44,840 bases of DNA from Myxococcota bacterium. GTDB lineage: Bacteria; Myxococcota_A; Bradymonadia; UBA7976; UBA1532. Positions 22,495 to 30,452 of this stretch are shown in pieces (positions within the stretch are counted from its first letter, which is position 1; every line of letters starts with the position of its first letter). The stretch covers positions 35,288 to 80,127 of the forward strand of contig JAKLJY010000025.1 of assembly GCA_023150895.1 (NCBI GenBank), read 5' to 3'. The notes beneath the pieces were generated by a model. It did not search any database. It saw only the letters and a list, made by a program, of their open reading frames with translations, and was not told the origin of the DNA. The position numbers were made by a program, and so were the translations under genes.

Positions 22495-24786
22495 TCATTC
22501 CTCGTCCTCCGCCTGTCCATGGCTGCCGGGCGGGGCGTCGCCTCGGCTCAGCGGCCCGTGTCCGTCGTCGTGCGCCCCGGGGGCGCCCTCGTGACCCGGG
22601 CGGGGCGCAGGCCGCGCGGGGCGGAGCACCGTCAGCTCGACACGCCGGTTGAGTGCGCGGCCTTCGGGGGTCGTGTCATCGGCAATGGGCACCATGGCGC
22701 CGAAGCCGCGCGCGACGAGCCGTCGCTCCTCGATGCCCGCCGCGATCAGGGCGCGCCGGACGGTCGCGGCCCGTTGTTGGCTCAGCCGCCATTTGAACGC
22801 GTGGTCGCCGCGGCCGTCCGTGTAGACGCCGACCTCGACTCGCCGCCACTCCGGGTGGTCACGGAGTTGCCGGGCCAGCGCCTGAATCTGAGGCCAGGCG
22901 GACTCGTGCAGGGCGGCCCCACGGCTTTCGAAGCGTATCGGGCTCTCCGGGCGAAGCACGGGGCCGCGATCGCCGTCCGGGGACGGAACGGGCGCGCGGC
23001 GGGTCCTGGCGCGCGTGGCGTTTTCCGCGCTCTGGTCGAGTCGGCGGAGTTCGACGCGCCGGTTCAGGAATCGACCCTCCGGCCGCGCGTTGTCGGCGAC
23101 GGGGACGTCGAAGCCGTAGCCGTGGGCCACGAGCCGTTCGGCCGGCACGCCGCGCTGCACCAGCGCCGCGACGAGCGCTTCGGCGCGGGCCTGGGACAGC
23201 CACACTTTCCAGGCGCGAGCGCCGATGCTGTCGACGTGGACGCCGACCTCGAAGAGTCCGAGCTCCGGGTGGCGTTGGAGATACTCCGCGAGCGCGTCGA
23301 GGTGCGGCTCGCTGGAGGGCACCACCGCGGTCTGCGCGAACTCGAAAACGATCGGCTGTGGCGGGTGGAGCGTGTCGCCGAGGAGAAGCGGGCCGTCCGC
23401 ATCGGGCGCCGGCGCGCCCGCACTGCCCGAAACGCCACGTCGGCTGGCGACGGCAGGCCCGCCCGGACACCCCGTCTCGGTCTCGGCCGCCTCACTCGGG
23501 CACTTGTCCTCCAGATCGGCGACGCCGTCCCGGTCGTTGTCCGTGTCGGGGATCCCGTCGTCGTCTTCGAAGCCGTCCCAATCCTCCGGGCCCATCGGAT
23601 CGCCGTCGTAGGCGTCGGTGAGCATGTCCAGGTCGTTGTCCGGCTCGGGACAGCCGTCGCCGTCCTGGAAACGGTCGAGATCCTCGGCGATGTACGGGCA
23701 GAGATCGAGATCGTCCCGAACGAGGTCCTCGTCGAGATCGTCCGCCGGTTTGCGCGGGCCGATGGGTTTGGGCTTGGCGATGATCTCCCGCGCGGGACAG
23801 CCGGCCTCGCCGATGAGACCGGCGAGCTCCGGGCAGGCGTCGACACCATCGGCGACCTGGTCACCGTCGTAGTCGTGGCGACGCGGCGCCGCCTCGAAAC
23901 CGACGAATCCGCGCCAGGCGGGCGCGCCGTACCCCGGCAGGAGGCCGGCGCCGCCCCCGAACGTCACGTGCAGGCCCTCGTAGAGACGAATCCGGAACCC
24001 CAGGTTGGCGTCCGCCGGCGTACGCGCGAGGTCGTCGAAGGGCGCGCCCGCCGGTGTCGCGAGGCTGGCTTCGACCATGGCCTGAACCTCGGTGCCGAGC
24101 CGTTGGGTGACGCCGAAGCCCGCCGTCAGCTCGTCGTCGAGGACCAGGTCCTCGACGCTGGTGTTCTGGCGGGCCCGGTATCCCAGATTGAGGGTGACGT
24201 CGCTTCGCGAGCCCCGGGGCAGCTCCACGACCAGGCGCCCGCCCAGCGTCGAGGCCGGCTCCCCGGCCAGGGCCTCGGCGTTGCCCAGCGGCAGGCTCGC
24301 CTGGCCGACGAGGGCCAGGCCCACGACGTTGAACGTCTTGTCGACGAGCTCCACCTTGAGCGCGAGCGCGGGATCACCGAGCGCGCCGGACTCGATCCCC
24401 GTGCCCGTCGGGCCCCGGCCCGTCTGAGACAGGATGAGCGGCACGTTCACGCCGAAGTCGAGGCGCGGCAGGAAGCCGTAGGTCAGCGCGAGATCCGTGG
24501 CCCAACGCTCGGTGATGATGTCGATGGTGCGGTCGCCGTCCCGCTCGAAGATGAGCGGCCGGCGTTCGTAGCTCCCGAGCACGTGGACACCCGCGCCGCC
24601 ATCGCCCACGGTGTGCGAACCGTCGAGCGTCAGATAGGGCGAGAGGACCGCGGTCGGTCCGAAGCGTCGCCCGTTGGCCGCGTCCGCGGCGGAAGATGCG
24701 ACCGGCAGCGAGGAGACGACCACGGCGAGCGCGCCCAGTGTGGACACGCAGCGGTCGGGCCGACGGGGCGTGGGAAGGGTGATCAT
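22495..24786 (-). CDS. Outer-membrane protein with TSP3 calcium repeats and two OmpA domains
   Basis: A 763-residue exported protein. The signal peptide (TLGALAVVVSSLPVASSAADA) is followed by a likely beta-barrel of about 260 residues (alternating strands such as LDFGVNVPLILSQTGRG and VTLNLGYRARQN). Next come thrombospondin type-3 calcium repeats (YDGDQVADGVDACPE, DEDLVRDDLDLCP and NDRDGVADLEDKCP). Two tandem OmpA-like peptidoglycan-binding domains end it. The first has VHVDSIGARAWKVWLSQARA and NRRVELRRLD, the second VYTDGRGDHAFKWRLSQQRA and NRRVELTVL; both keep the Asp and Arg that grip diaminopimelate. Start ATG 24786 overlaps the upstream stop (ATGA). It is a probable peptidoglycan-tethering porin; carrying two tethering domains is unusual. 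Confidence 0.92.
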   Translation of the reverse strand: MITLPTPRRPDRCVSTLGALAVVVSSLPVASSAADAANGRRFGPTAVLSPYLTLDGSHTVGDGGAGVHVLGSYERRPLIFERDGDRTIDIITERWATDLALTYGFLPRLDFGVNVPLILSQTGRGPTGTGIESGALGDPALALKVELVDKTFNVVGLALVGQASLPLGNAEALAGEPASTLGGRLVVELPRGSRSDVTLNLGYRARQNTSVEDLVLDDELTAGFGVTQRLGTEVQAMVEASLATPAGAPFDDLARTPADANLGFRIRLYEGLHVTFGGGAGLLPGYGAPAWRGFVGFEAAPRRHDYDGDQVADGVDACPELAGLIGEAGCPAREIIAKPKPIGPRKPADDLDEDLVRDDLDLCPYIAEDLDRFQDGDGCPEPDNDLDMLTDAYDGDPMGPEDWDGFEDDDGIPDTDNDRDGVADLEDKCPSEAAETETGCPGGPAVASRRGVSGSAGAPAPDADGPLLLGDTLHPPQPIVFEFAQTAVVPSSEPHLDALAEYLQRHPELGLFEVGVHVDSIGARAWKVWLSQARAEALVAALVQRGVPAERLVAHGYGFDVPVADNARPEGRFLNRRVELRRLDQSAENATRARTRRAPVPSPDGDRGPVLRPESPIRFESRGAALHESAWPQIQALARQLRDHPEWRRVEVGVYTDGRGDHAFKWRLSQQRAATVRRALIAAGIEERRLVARGFGAMVPIADDTTPEGRALNRRVELTVLRPARPAPRPGHEGAPGAHDDGHGPLSRGDAPPGSHGQAEDEE

Positions 24787-26429
24787 CGGCGTCGCCTCCG
24801 TGCGACGGCGAGCAGCAGCACAGCGAGCCCTGCGCCGAGCGACGGGAACGGCGGGGGGGGGCCACGGAACGCCGAACAATTGAACGCGCCCCCGCGGGGT
24901 TGCCCGAAGTCGACGCGGCCGGGGGTCCGGCCCTGGTCGATCACGCCGGGGGCGATGGCGTCGGTCAGGGGGCCGACGTCGCCCTTCGCGTCCGTCCGGG
25001 GGCCGCCGTCCCCGACGGTCATACCGTCGCGGAGCGAGACGGCGTCGCCCGTCGAAGCGTCGCGCCGGGCGTCCTCAGTCCCGGCCTCGTGTCCGCCCGT
25101 GTCCGGCCGGGCGGGACCGGAATCCGACATCCCACCGTCCGTGCCCGCGGCGTCCGTGCCGGCACCCCGATCCGACAGCTCGAAGACGGACACCGCGTCC
25201 GTCGGGGGGAGACCGAGGTCGACGGGCGCGACGTCGGGAAGTCCCAACTCGGGCAGCCCGAGATCGAAGCCGCCGTCGGGCCGTTCCCCGACGATGACCG
25301 TGAGGTTGACGAGGTCGAAGGGCTCGGCGCCGTTGCGCAGACCGTCGGCGCTGTTGTCCTCGAAGACCTCGAGGCGCCCGGCGTAGGCACCCGAGGAGAG
25401 ACCGGGCGGCACCTGCACCTGTACGCTCACGGGGATCGCTTCACCGACACCGATCCGGACCGGGGGATCGACCACCACCACCGCGTCGCGGGGGATGAAC
25501 TCACCCGTGGCCGCGTTGACGAGGTCATTGGTGCGGAAAACGAGGTGTTCCAGGTCGCTCCCCGCCGGAATGGGCGAGATGAGCCCGTTCTGATCGAAGC
25601 CGTTGTCCTGGTCGAGATCCGTCCCGTTCGCGAAGTTGTCGACCGTGAGCGTCGCGGGCCCCGCACGGCCGCCGGCCTGCGTCACCGTGCCCACCTCGAC
25701 GCTGGCTTCGACCACGTCGAGATCCTCGATGCGCAGCTTGATGCTGCGGATCTCGAAGACCTCGGAGTAGTCGCCGTCGTCGGGCACGGCGTCGACGAGG
25801 CTCCCGACCTGAATGCCACCCTGCGACGTCAGCGGCCAGCCTTGCAGGTCGGGGCGTCCGGGATCACCGGAGTAGAAGAGCTGGACGTCGAAGCTCGCGG
25901 GGCCGGGCTCCGCGGGATAGCGGATGAGGATCCGCAGGTCGTCGATGTCCGCATCCGTGCCGAGGTAGAAGTGCACCAGCCGTGGGGACTCGATCCGGAC
26001 GGCGTCGTTCGGATCGCCCGGGATGGGCGTATACGAGCCGGGATCGGCCCCGTCGAGTCCCCGGCCGGGCGCGGCACCGCCGTACGCGACGCCGGCGATG
26101 CCCCACTGCGCATCGGAGGCCGCGAGCTCGCCGCCGTTGTAGATGGCCCGGACGGCCTCGGCCCCGCGGACGATCAGCTGCCCGTTGAAGGCCTGCCGGT
26201 CGGGTGTCCCGTCGTTGACCCGCAGATACAGACTCTGCGTTCGGGTCGCCGGGTCATAGGTCTCCCGCGCGACGATGAGATCCGGGTCGTTGTCCGCGGA
26301 GCGGACCGTCAGGGACCGGTCCGTCGAGGGCAGCGCCTGCGCGTGCGCCCGGGCCGCCGTCAGACAGAGCGCGGCGGCCACGAGAGTCGACCATGGAGGG
26401 GTTCGGAGCAAAGGCATCGACGACAGCAT
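24783..26429 (-). CDS. Exported protein with MYXO-CTERM-like C-terminal anchor
   Basis: A 548-residue exported protein of unknown function. ATG 26429 starts a signal peptide (STLVAAALCLTAARAHAQA); ATG 26417 four codons later is an equally possible start. The mature part is beta-rich, with no enzyme motif that I recognise, and contains segments such as QSLYLRVNDGTPDRQAF and EVFEIRSIKLRIEDLDVVEA. A long Asp/Gly/Thr linker (TDAAGTDGGMSDSGPARPD) precedes the tail: a Cys (FNCSAF), a proline run, one hydrophobic segment (LGAGLAVLLLAVA) and RRRRR. Cys, one membrane helix and an Arg cluster match the layout of MYXO-CTERM sorting tails. A run of nine G/C pairs (24853-24861) lies just before that helix. 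It heads the OmpA operon. Confidence 0.82.
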   Translation of the reverse strand: MLSSMPLLRTPPWSTLVAAALCLTAARAHAQALPSTDRSLTVRSADNDPDLIVARETYDPATRTQSLYLRVNDGTPDRQAFNGQLIVRGAEAVRAIYNGGELAASDAQWGIAGVAYGGAAPGRGLDGADPGSYTPIPGDPNDAVRIESPRLVHFYLGTDADIDDLRILIRYPAEPGPASFDVQLFYSGDPGRPDLQGWPLTSQGGIQVGSLVDAVPDDGDYSEVFEIRSIKLRIEDLDVVEASVEVGTVTQAGGRAGPATLTVDNFANGTDLDQDNGFDQNGLISPIPAGSDLEHLVFRTNDLVNAATGEFIPRDAVVVVDPPVRIGVGEAIPVSVQVQVPPGLSSGAYAGRLEVFEDNSADGLRNGAEPFDLVNLTVIVGERPDGGFDLGLPELGLPDVAPVDLGLPPTDAVSVFELSDRGAGTDAAGTDGGMSDSGPARPDTGGHEAGTEDARRDASTGDAVSLRDGMTVGDGGPRTDAKGDVGPLTDAIAPGVIDQGRTPGRVDFGQPRGGAFNCSAFRGPPPPFPSLGAGLAVLLLAVARRRRR

Positions 26430-26481
26430 CTCCCCGAGCTTCGGGAGACGAGCGATGCGCTTCAAGGGGTCGATGGGGGGC

Positions 26482-26787
26482 TCAGCCGCGGGTATCCAGG
26501 ATCTCACCGAGCATCTCCTCTGCCGTTTGAACGGCACGGAGGTTCGCGCGGTACAGCACGACCGCGCTTTTCTGCTCGATGGTATCGGCGATGAGATCGG
26601 GTCCACCTTCGGAGGGCAGGGCGGTGACCGAAACCGCCACGCCGCCATCGGGAGACTCGACGCCGTTCGCCTGGAGCCGGGGGGCGCCCTCCGTCAACGC
26701 GTTGGCCGTGTTGTGCGCGGATGCAGCGAGCTTTTCAGCCCCCAGCCGCATCCCCGAAACCGCACGATCCATCGCCTTGAGAAGCAT
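26482..26787 (-). CDS. Mini FlgC/rod-like protein (orphan flagellar axial family)
   Basis: A 101-residue protein built like a flagellar rod or hook protein with its centre removed. The N-terminus (MLLKAMDRAVSGMRLGAEKL, then SAHNTANALTEG) matches the D0 helix and the SANNIANANT-type signature of FlgB/C/E/F/G. The C-terminus (KSAVVLYRANLRAVQTAEEM, then LGEILDTRG) matches the closing FlgC-type helix. Between them only about 40 residues remain. No other flagellar gene is in the window. The start is taken at ATG 26787, where homology begins; ATG 26850 in frame is possible and has a weak promoter-like pair just upstream. It lies downstream of the transpeptidase gene on the same strand. It may be a relic, or part of a non-flagellar appendage or injectisome-like structure. 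Confidence 0.72.
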   Translation of the reverse strand: MLLKAMDRAVSGMRLGAEKLAASAHNTANALTEGAPRLQANGVESPDGGVAVSVTALPSEGGPDLIADTIEQKSAVVLYRANLRAVQTAEEMLGEILDTRG

Positions 26788-26926
26788 CGCCTGTTCCCGA
26801 AGCGTGTTGAGTTCGACCCGGCCCGCCGGAAGCCTTCGGCGAGCACGCATCGGGAACGCTATCGCGAAGGGCCTCGGTCGGCAACTTTCCTGCGCGCTCG
26901 CCCCGCGGGGCCGAGCCGTGCCGACG

Positions 26927-28210
26927 TCAGCGCGTGGCGACGGCGGGCGCCTCGCCTTCGAAGTACGCCGCGAGGACATCGCGCGCCACGTCGGTCGCCC
27001 GGACATACCAGAGGGGCCCGTTCCCAACGAGGACCGCAAACGCGACGCGCGGGGACTGGGCTGGGGCGAACCCGACGAACCAGGTGTAATCGGTGCTGGT
27101 AGTGTCGTCCGTCAACGTGCCGGTCTTGCCGGCGACGTCGATGCCCTCGAGGGCCTTCGGGACCTTGGAGAACGAACGGCGCGCCGTCCCGTCCTCGGTC
27201 GTTTGCCGCAGCATCTTCGCGACCATGCGGGCCGTCTCGGACTCGATGGCGCGGCCGAGCGCATGGGGCGGGGGCGCCTCCTCGACGGTCCCATCGGCGG
27301 CGACGATGCGCTCGACGAGGCGCGGGGCCGGCAGCATGCCGTCCTTGGCGACGGCGGCTGCCAGGACCGCAGCGTGCAACGGGGTCAGCTTGCTGTGGAA
27401 GAAACCGGCGGCCATCCGGGCGCGTTCGAGCGGCTGCCTCGGCACCTGGGCCAGGCTGGCCTCGGTCAGGGCAGGGAAGGGCAGCACCTGATTGAAGTAG
27501 AAGCGACTCGAAATCCCGTCGAGGGCATCGTGGTCGAGCTTCTCCGAGGCGAGGCGCGCGAAGAGGCCGTTGATGCTCTTCGAAAGGCCCTCGCCGAGGG
27601 TCGCCGTCGGCGCTCCTTTGGGCGGTGCGGCGACGTGATCGGGCCCGACGCGGTGGTGCCCGGCGAGGTACGGGAACGCGGCGGAACCCGAGACCCCGGC
27701 TTCGAGGAGCGCCGCCGCGGTCACCACTTTGTAGACGCTCGCCGCCGGCGCGAACGCGCGCAGGGCGAGGCTCTGCGGACCGCCCTCGCCGAATCGGGGG
27801 GCGGCCGGGTGCTCCGCCTTGTAACGATCGGCGAGCGCGAGCACGTTCCCGTTCTGGACGTCGAGGACGACGACCGCCCCGACCGGCACCTTGCCGCGGT
27901 CGAGGATCTTGCGGGACTCCTTCTGGAGCCGGGCATCGAGCGTCAGCTCGCCGGTGAAGCCGTTGCCCAGATCGGCGGTCATGCGCCGACCCTCGTCGGG
28001 CTGGATCTTCTCGAGATCGAGGGGGCCCGGTCGGCTGACGGGTCGCGGGGGGGCGCTCGGCGCGCCGTTCGGGCCGGGCGAAGCGCCCTCGGTCGCTGCG
28101 GGCGTGCCGGGCGCCGACGCGCCGGTGCTCGGGGCGCGGAACCAGACCACGACGAGGTGAAGCAGGACGAGATGTACGACGATGAACGTCGGGGTAAAGA
28201 GTCTGCGCAT
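26927..28210 (-). CDS. Penicillin-binding transpeptidase-domain protein
   Basis: A 427-residue single-pass inner-membrane protein facing the periplasm. One hydrophobic anchor (residues 8-23) and a Pro/Ala linker precede a D,D-transpeptidase domain. All three active-site motifs are present: SxxK at 158-161 (SVYK), SxN at 212-214 (SIN) and KTG at 362-364. The usual class B dimerisation region is missing, so the protein is shorter than PBP2 or PBP3 and resembles the stand-alone transpeptidase proteins found in many Deltaproteobacteria. It probably cross-links peptidoglycan, or binds beta-lactams as a sensor. ATG 28210 has AGGTGA upstream. It is divergent from tRNA-Ile2. Confidence 0.92.
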   Translation of the reverse strand: MRRLFTPTFIVVHLVLLHLVVVWFRAPSTGASAPGTPAATEGASPGPNGAPSAPPRPVSRPGPLDLEKIQPDEGRRMTADLGNGFTGELTLDARLQKESRKILDRGKVPVGAVVVLDVQNGNVLALADRYKAEHPAAPRFGEGGPQSLALRAFAPAASVYKVVTAAALLEAGVSGSAAFPYLAGHHRVGPDHVAAPPKGAPTATLGEGLSKSINGLFARLASEKLDHDALDGISSRFYFNQVLPFPALTEASLAQVPRQPLERARMAAGFFHSKLTPLHAAVLAAAVAKDGMLPAPRLVERIVAADGTVEEAPPPHALGRAIESETARMVAKMLRQTTEDGTARRSFSKVPKALEGIDVAGKTGTLTDDTTSTDYTWFVGFAPAQSPRVAFAVLVGNGPLWYVRATDVARDVLAAYFEGEAPAVATR

Positions 28211-28240
28211 AGAGTCACCTCGGGTCGGACGCAATCGGGG

Positions 28241-28269
28241 AATGTAGGTCAAGGTGATCCCGAGGCCAA
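28241..28269 (-). promoter_or_regulatory. Possible sigma-70 promoter for the transpeptidase gene
   Basis: Read on the minus strand: TTGGCC (28269-28264), a 17-base spacer and TACATT (28246-28241). Each box matches four of six consensus bases. The start would be about 30 bases ahead of the ATG at 28210. Confidence 0.4.
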
Positions 28270-28315
28270 GGAAAACGACGAAAAAACGGTCACGTCTTCG
28301 ACGTCCGAATGTTGC

Positions 28316-28343
28316 TTGCCAACGGCGCAAAAACGGGTAGACT
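28316..28343 (+). promoter_or_regulatory. Sigma-70 promoter of tRNA-Ile2
   Basis: The -35 box TTGCCA (28316-28321, five of six), a 16-base spacer and the -10 box TAGACT (28338-28343). Transcription would start near 28350, about twelve bases before the mature tRNA. Confidence 0.6.
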
Positions 28344-28361
28344 TCCGCGCACTTTTCGCTC

Positions 28362-28435
28362 GGCTTGGTAGCTCAATTGGTTAGAGCGAGCGACTCATAA
28401 TCGCTAGGTTGAGGGTTCAAGTCCCCCCCAAGCCA
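28362..28435 (+). tRNA. tRNA-Ile2 (CAU), lysidine type; alternatively elongator tRNA-Met
   Basis: A complete cloverleaf of 74 bases: acceptor GGCTTGG/CCAAGCC, D arm GCTC/GAGC, anticodon arm AGCGA/TCGCT around loop CTCATAA (anticodon CAU), and T loop TTCAAGT. The 3' CCA is not encoded. The anticodon region and T loop closely resemble bacterial tRNA-Ile2, whose C34 is changed to lysidine by TilS. The initiator features (mismatched first pair, three G-C pairs in the anticodon stem) are absent. The second pair of the T stem is an A-C mismatch (28412 and 28426), within a run of seven C. Confidence 0.93.
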
Positions 28436-28439
28436 CCCC

Positions 28440-28470
28440 GAAGCCCTCCTCGCCAGTCGGGGAGGGCTTC
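28440..28470 (+). terminator. Hairpin after tRNA-Ile2 (terminator-like, no T tract)
   Basis: A perfect ten-base-pair stem GAAGCCCTCC / GGAGGGCTTC with an eleven-base loop, starting five bases after the tRNA. It is followed by GCCGTTTCAA rather than a T run, so termination may be partial and let the lipoprotein gene at 28493 be read from the same promoter. Confidence 0.55.
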
Positions 28471-28492
28471 GCCGTTTCAAAGGACCGGTTTC

Positions 28493-29737
28493 ATGCGCAC
28501 GAACGTCCTGCTGCTCACCCTCGCGGCCGCCCTGCCGGCCTGTTCCCGCGACTCCGACGACGCCGACGGCGGCACGGCCGAAAACACGGCGGCGGTCTGC
28601 TTCGACGGGTTCGACAACGACAAAGACGGGGCGGTCGACTGCGGCGACCCCGACTGCCGGGCGGTCTGCACCGACGGCGGCGGCGGCGGTGCGGGGGGCA
28701 CGATGGGCGGCAACGGCATCGTCCCGCCCGGGACGCCCGATCCGGCCAAGTACGAGGCGACGGACGCGCTGTGCGGCAATGGCGTCGACGACGACGGCGA
28801 CGGCTTCGCCGACTGCGACGACTACTCGTGCCAGTACAGTCCCGTGGTGAGCAACTGCCCGCACGGCGCCGAGTCCTCCAACGCGGCCTGCGCCGACGGA
28901 CAGGACAACGACGGCAACGGCTTCACGGACTGCGCGGACTTCGGCTGCGCGCGCAACCCCTGGGTCAACGTATGCCCGAACACGGAGGCGACGGACGCCA
29001 ACTGCTCGGACGGCCTCGACAACGACGAGAACGGCTTCGTCGACTGTGACGACCGGGCCTGCACGTCGGCCTCGGTCAGCGTCTGTCGGGGGAACGAGGG
29101 CGGCTTCTGCATGGACGACGTCGACAACGACAAAGATGGCCAGGCCGACTGCGACGACTCGGACTGCGGCAACGCGGCACACTGCGGCGGCTCGGGCATG
29201 ACCGGCGGAGGCGGCGGCGGGGGCGGCGGTGGCGCCATCCCGCCGGCCAAGGATCCGCCCCCCCCGCCGTTCAACGCCGACGGTCAGGAGAGCAGTGACG
29301 CGCTGTGCGGCAACGGAATCGACGACGACGGCGACGGCCGGGTCGACTGCGGCGACTATCACTGCACCTACAACCCCGGCGTGACGGTCTGCCCGCCGCG
29401 TGAGGGCGCCCGGGAGAACTCGGACGCCACCTGCGGCGACGGCGTCGACAACGACGACAACGGCAAGGCCGACTGCGACGACTGGGCCTGCAGTCAGAAC
29501 CCCTGGGTGACGGTCTGCCCGGGCGAGTCGAGCGACGTGTTGTGTGCCAACGGCCAGGACGACGACGACAACGGTTTTGGCGACTGTCAGGACTTCTCGT
29601 GCTCGAAGAACCCGATGGTCAGCGTCTGCGGCGAGTCCGAGGCCGGATTCTGCGGCGACGGTTGGGACAACGATTACGACGGGCAGACCGACTGCGACGA
29701 CGAAGACTGCGCCGAGGCCGGCTTCTGCGCCCGCTGA
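28493..29737 (+). CDS. Asp-rich repeat lipoprotein (nine C-x-DG-x-DNDxDG units)
   Basis: A 414-residue lipoprotein. ATG 28493 with AAAGGA upstream starts a signal MRTNVLLLTLAAALPAC with Cys17 acylated. The mature chain is nine copies of a Cys-flanked acidic motif (for example CGNGVDDDGDGFADCDD, CSDGLDNDENGFVDCDD and CGDGWDNDYDGQTDCDD), five before and four after a Gly10/Pro linker (GGGGGGGGGGAIPP). It consists of little else, so it is very acidic with regularly placed Asp and Cys. The motif resembles EF-hand-like and MopE-type metal-binding repeats, so calcium or another divalent metal is the likely ligand, at the cell surface or periplasm. It is a shorter, purer relative of the gene at 13084. 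Confidence 0.88.
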   Translation: MRTNVLLLTLAAALPACSRDSDDADGGTAENTAAVCFDGFDNDKDGAVDCGDPDCRAVCTDGGGGGAGGTMGGNGIVPPGTPDPAKYEATDALCGNGVDDDGDGFADCDDYSCQYSPVVSNCPHGAESSNAACADGQDNDGNGFTDCADFGCARNPWVNVCPNTEATDANCSDGLDNDENGFVDCDDRACTSASVSVCRGNEGGFCMDDVDNDKDGQADCDDSDCGNAAHCGGSGMTGGGGGGGGGGAIPPAKDPPPPPFNADGQESSDALCGNGIDDDGDGRVDCGDYHCTYNPGVTVCPPREGARENSDATCGDGVDNDDNGKADCDDWACSQNPWVTVCPGESSDVLCANGQDDDDNGFGDCQDFSCSKNPMVSVCGESEAGFCGDGWDNDYDGQTDCDDEDCAEAGFCAR

Positions 29738-29783
29738 AGCCGGGAATTTCGACGCACGCGCGCTTGTGTTATTGCTCGGGTCG

Positions 29784-30452
29784 ATGCTGCGATCTTCTCC
29801 CACGCTCCTCCGACTGATCACGGCCGCGTTCGTCGTCGTTTCGGCGCCCGATGAAGCCGCCGCCGACGTCTATGCCAGCGAGCAGGACGGCGTGCTGCAC
29901 ATCACGAGCGAGCGACCGCGCAACGCCAAGGTCCTCTTCCACCTGCGGGACGAAGGCCGCAAGAGCCGCAGCGCGGCCGGTGGACGCGCGCCTGCCGTGG
30001 GCCGCAGCCGGTCGACGGGTGAAGGTCGCTCGACGATGCCGACGCCGAAGGACCTCGCGCCGGTCGTCAAACAGGCCGCGACCTACTACAACCTGCCCGA
30101 GGCCCTGATCTGGGCGGTCATGAAGATCGAAAGCGGCTTCTACCCCAACGCCGTCAGCAGCGTCGGCGCGCAGGGGCTCATGCAGCTCATGCCGGGTACC
30201 GCGCGGGACATGGGGGTCGACGACGCCTTCGACCCGGTCCAGAGCATCTTCGGTGGCGCTCGATACCTGCGCCTGCTCGCGAACCGCTTTTCGGGCGATC
30301 TCGTCCTGACGCTCTCCGGCTACCACGCCGGTGGCGGCGCCGTGGACAAGGTCGGCGGCATCCCTTACTCCCAGACCGCCGAGTACGTGCGTATGGTCCT
30401 CAACGCCTACTACGCCTACCAGCGCCAGCTCCCCGCGCAGTCCGATCCATGA
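29784..30452 (+). CDS. Lytic transglycosylase (SLT domain) with DUF4124-like N-terminus
   Basis: A 222-residue exported murein hydrolase that cleaves MurNAc-GlcNAc bonds to 1,6-anhydro ends. ATG 29784 begins a signal peptide (LLRLITAAFVVVSAPDEAAA). A short DUF4124-like strand region (ADVYASEQDGVLHITSERP) and a basic linker lead to the goose-lysozyme-like SLT domain. Catalytic Glu116 is in KIESGFYPNA, followed by GAQGLMQLMPGTA, GGARYLRLL and LSGYHAGGGAV. A GTG at 29766 in frame is a possible earlier start. The stop overlaps the pgsA ATG (ATGA), and the chain slt-pgsA-nadB is probably one transcript. Confidence 0.93.
   Translation: MLRSSPTLLRLITAAFVVVSAPDEAAADVYASEQDGVLHITSERPRNAKVLFHLRDEGRKSRSAAGGRAPAVGRSRSTGEGRSTMPTPKDLAPVVKQAATYYNLPEALIWAVMKIESGFYPNAVSSVGAQGLMQLMPGTARDMGVDDAFDPVQSIFGGARYLRLLANRFSGDLVLTLSGYHAGGGAVDKVGGIPYSQTAEYVRMVLNAYYAYQRQLPAQSDP

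Noticed and set aside
22519-25386. A 955-codon open frame on the plus strand
   Set aside because: Antisense to the TSP3-OmpA gene and the MYXO-CTERM-like gene; no domain or leader.
28362-28435. Initiator tRNA-Met
   Set aside because: The first acceptor pair is G-C and the anticodon stem lacks the three G-C pairs of initiator tRNA.
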